Translations under genes and position numbers: made by a program | Shown: positions 63,044 through 64,000 of the stretch, one piece after another | Numbering within the stretch: the stretch's first letter is position 1 | Layout: each line of letters starts with the position of its first letter | Assembly (NCBI RefSeq): GCF_020080045.1 | Contig: NZ_CP083451.1 | Location: 4,017,001-4,081,000 of the forward strand | Direction: 5' to 3' | Length of the DNA stretch: 64,000 nt | From: Comamonas odontotermitis | Lineage (GTDB): Bacteria; Pseudomonadota; Gammaproteobacteria; Burkholderiales; Burkholderiaceae_C | Notes under the pieces: generated by a model | What the model saw: the letters and a program-made list of their open reading frames with translations, nothing else | What the model was told of the DNA's origin: nothing | Databases searched by the model: none

Positions 63044-64000
63044 TCAACGCTGCGGCATATCGTCCTCGGTGTAGCACAGGCTCACGGTCGCGTCGTCGGG
63101 GATGGCTGGCATCGTCGCACTCCAGCTTTCCCAGGCAAGCAGCATGCTGGCCAGGCGCTCGGGCATCACGGTCGCGAGATTGGCGCGTTCGCGCTCATCC
63201 GCCTTCAGATTGAAGAGATAGTCAATGCCATCGACGCGCAGGTACTTCCAGTCGCCATGGCGCATGGCGCGCTGACCGCGGTGGTTCATGCGCCAGAACA
63301 GTGGTCGGTCATTGCTCCACAACGGGTTTTCCAAAAGCGCCATCAAGGATTGGCCGTCCAGCGGAAAGTCGGCCTGGGGCTTGGCGCCACCGATGTGCAA
63401 CATGGTTGCGCTCCAGTCCATGGTCATGCAGGTCTGGCGACTTTGGCTGCCCGGCGCAATCAGGCGCGGCCAATGCGCCACCCAGGGCACGCGGATGCCG
63501 CCCTCGGTCAGATCCATCTTGCCGCCAACGAGCGGCCAGTTGTCCGAAAAGCGTTCGCCACCGTTGTCGCTGGTAAAGACAATCAGCGTGTCCTCCAGCA
63601 GGCCCTGCGCCTGCAGGCCCGCCACGATGCGGCCGATGCCCTCGTCCATGTGGTGGATCATGCGGCGGTAGGTATCGACGCTGCCGCCGTGCAGGTGGTA
63701 GATGGCCTGCTGGTTCTCCACCAGTTCGCGCGAAAGCGCCTCGTCGTCGCGCGTCTCCCACGGCCAGTGCGGCGCGGTGTAATGCACGCTCAGGAAGAAA
63801 GGCGTGTCTCCCCGAGCGCCTTCTGCCATGCGCTCGATGTAATCCAGCGAGTAGTCGGTGATCAGGTCGGTCAGGTAGCCTTGCTGTGCACGCTCGGCCT
63901 CGCCAAACCACAGGTCATGCTGGCCGTTGGCGCCGCAATGGGTGAAGTAATCCACACCGCCCGACATGGGACCGAAGAACTCCTCATACCCCGATTTGAG
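63044..64000 (-). CDS. sulfatase (arylsulfatase-type), partial at right edge
   Basis: 319 codons of the C-terminal part; the start and the catalytic CxPSR motif lie beyond 64000. Present are LSVHYTAPHWPWE, the metal-binding FTSDNGGERFSDNWP, and the C-terminal HRGQRAMRHGDWKYLRVDG found in type I sulfatases. It would remove sulfate from an organic ester. Substrate and cellular location cannot be judged without the N-terminus. Confidence 0.85.
   Translation of the reverse strand, partial: LKSGYEEFFGPMSGGVDYFTHCGANGQHDLWFGEAERAQQGYLTDLITDYSLDYIERMAEGARGDTPFFLSVHYTAPHWPWETRDDEALSRELVENQQAIYHLHGGSVDTYRRMIHHMDEGIGRIVAGLQAQGLLEDTLIVFTSDNGGERFSDNWPLVGGKMDLTEGGIRVPWVAHWPRLIAPGSQSRQTCMTMDWSATMLHIGGAKPQADFPLDGQSLMALLENPLWSNDRPLFWRMNHRGQRAMRHGDWKYLRVDGIDYLFNLKADERERANLATVMPERLASMLLAWESWSATMPAIPDDATVSLCYTEDDMPQR

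Overview
The window looks like chromosome of a betaproteobacterium of the order Burkholderiales, most likely family Comamonadaceae (Comamonas/Acidovorax/Delftia-like). The basis is the high-GC coding style, two Bug-type receptors, a TRAP transporter, a Gram-negative envelope gene set (lnt, htpX, corC, fabA-fabB), phenylalanine/tyrosine catabolism (phhA, hppD), and a dispersed palindromic repeat with an AGCGCTT/AAGCGCT core that I associate with this family. No rRNA, tRNA, CRISPR array or prophage was seen.

Layout. 1-9.2 kb: left-edge asparaginase, an ABC exporter, a small exported protein, a candidate structured RNA, a DUF3617-type lipoprotein and the sbcD-sbcC nuclease pair. 9.4-18.1 kb: a COG2509 flavoprotein, a 210-bp element bounded by 19-bp inverted repeats, an Ig-repeat surface protein, small envelope proteins, htpX, and pyrC with a DUF3025 gene. 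18.15-19.48 kb: an intact IS3-family element with a 3-bp target duplication. 19.5-31.6 kb: transport-rich region with an orphan amino-acid receptor, the gltIJKL-type ABC operon, a LysR regulator, a TRAP (dctQMP) operon, a HpaI-type aldolase, a Bug receptor and an AlaX editing protein. 31.9-37.4 kb: a paralogue of the 3-kb small protein, a leader region and a DsbD/ScsB-like reductase, and a passenger-like surface protein. 37.6-42.3 kb, minus strand: a family 2A encapsulin operon (rhodanese, serine acetyltransferase, XRE regulator, encapsulin shell, cysteine desulfurase with a long disordered N-terminus). 42.7-50.5 kb: a membrane protein, a dicarboxylate/amino-acid symporter translationally coupled to an ABC-type receptor, corC-lnt and fabA-fabB. 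50.6-51.9 kb: a second, related IS3 element. 52-64 kb: a metallo-hydrolase pair, a lipoprotein, phhA/Bug/hppD with a divergent Lrp-type regulator, a GNAT protein, a subtilisin-like surface protease with a small secreted partner, and a right-edge sulfatase.

How the genes work together. The clearest system is the encapsulin operon: serine acetyltransferase makes O-acetylserine for cysteine synthesis, the encapsulated desulfurase strips sulfur from cysteine, and the shell can hold it; the rhodanese probably moves sulfane sulfur. A second theme is three large secreted proteins (12.1, 35.2 and 60.0 kb) that share a C-terminal Pro-linker/hydrophobic/Arg tail like IPTL- or PEP-CTERM sorting signals; two of them have autotransporter-like passenger sequence but no beta-barrel. 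A third theme is the dispersed repeat, which serves as terminators between genes and has also become part of coding sequence in at least two genes (dsbD-like and the desulfurase).
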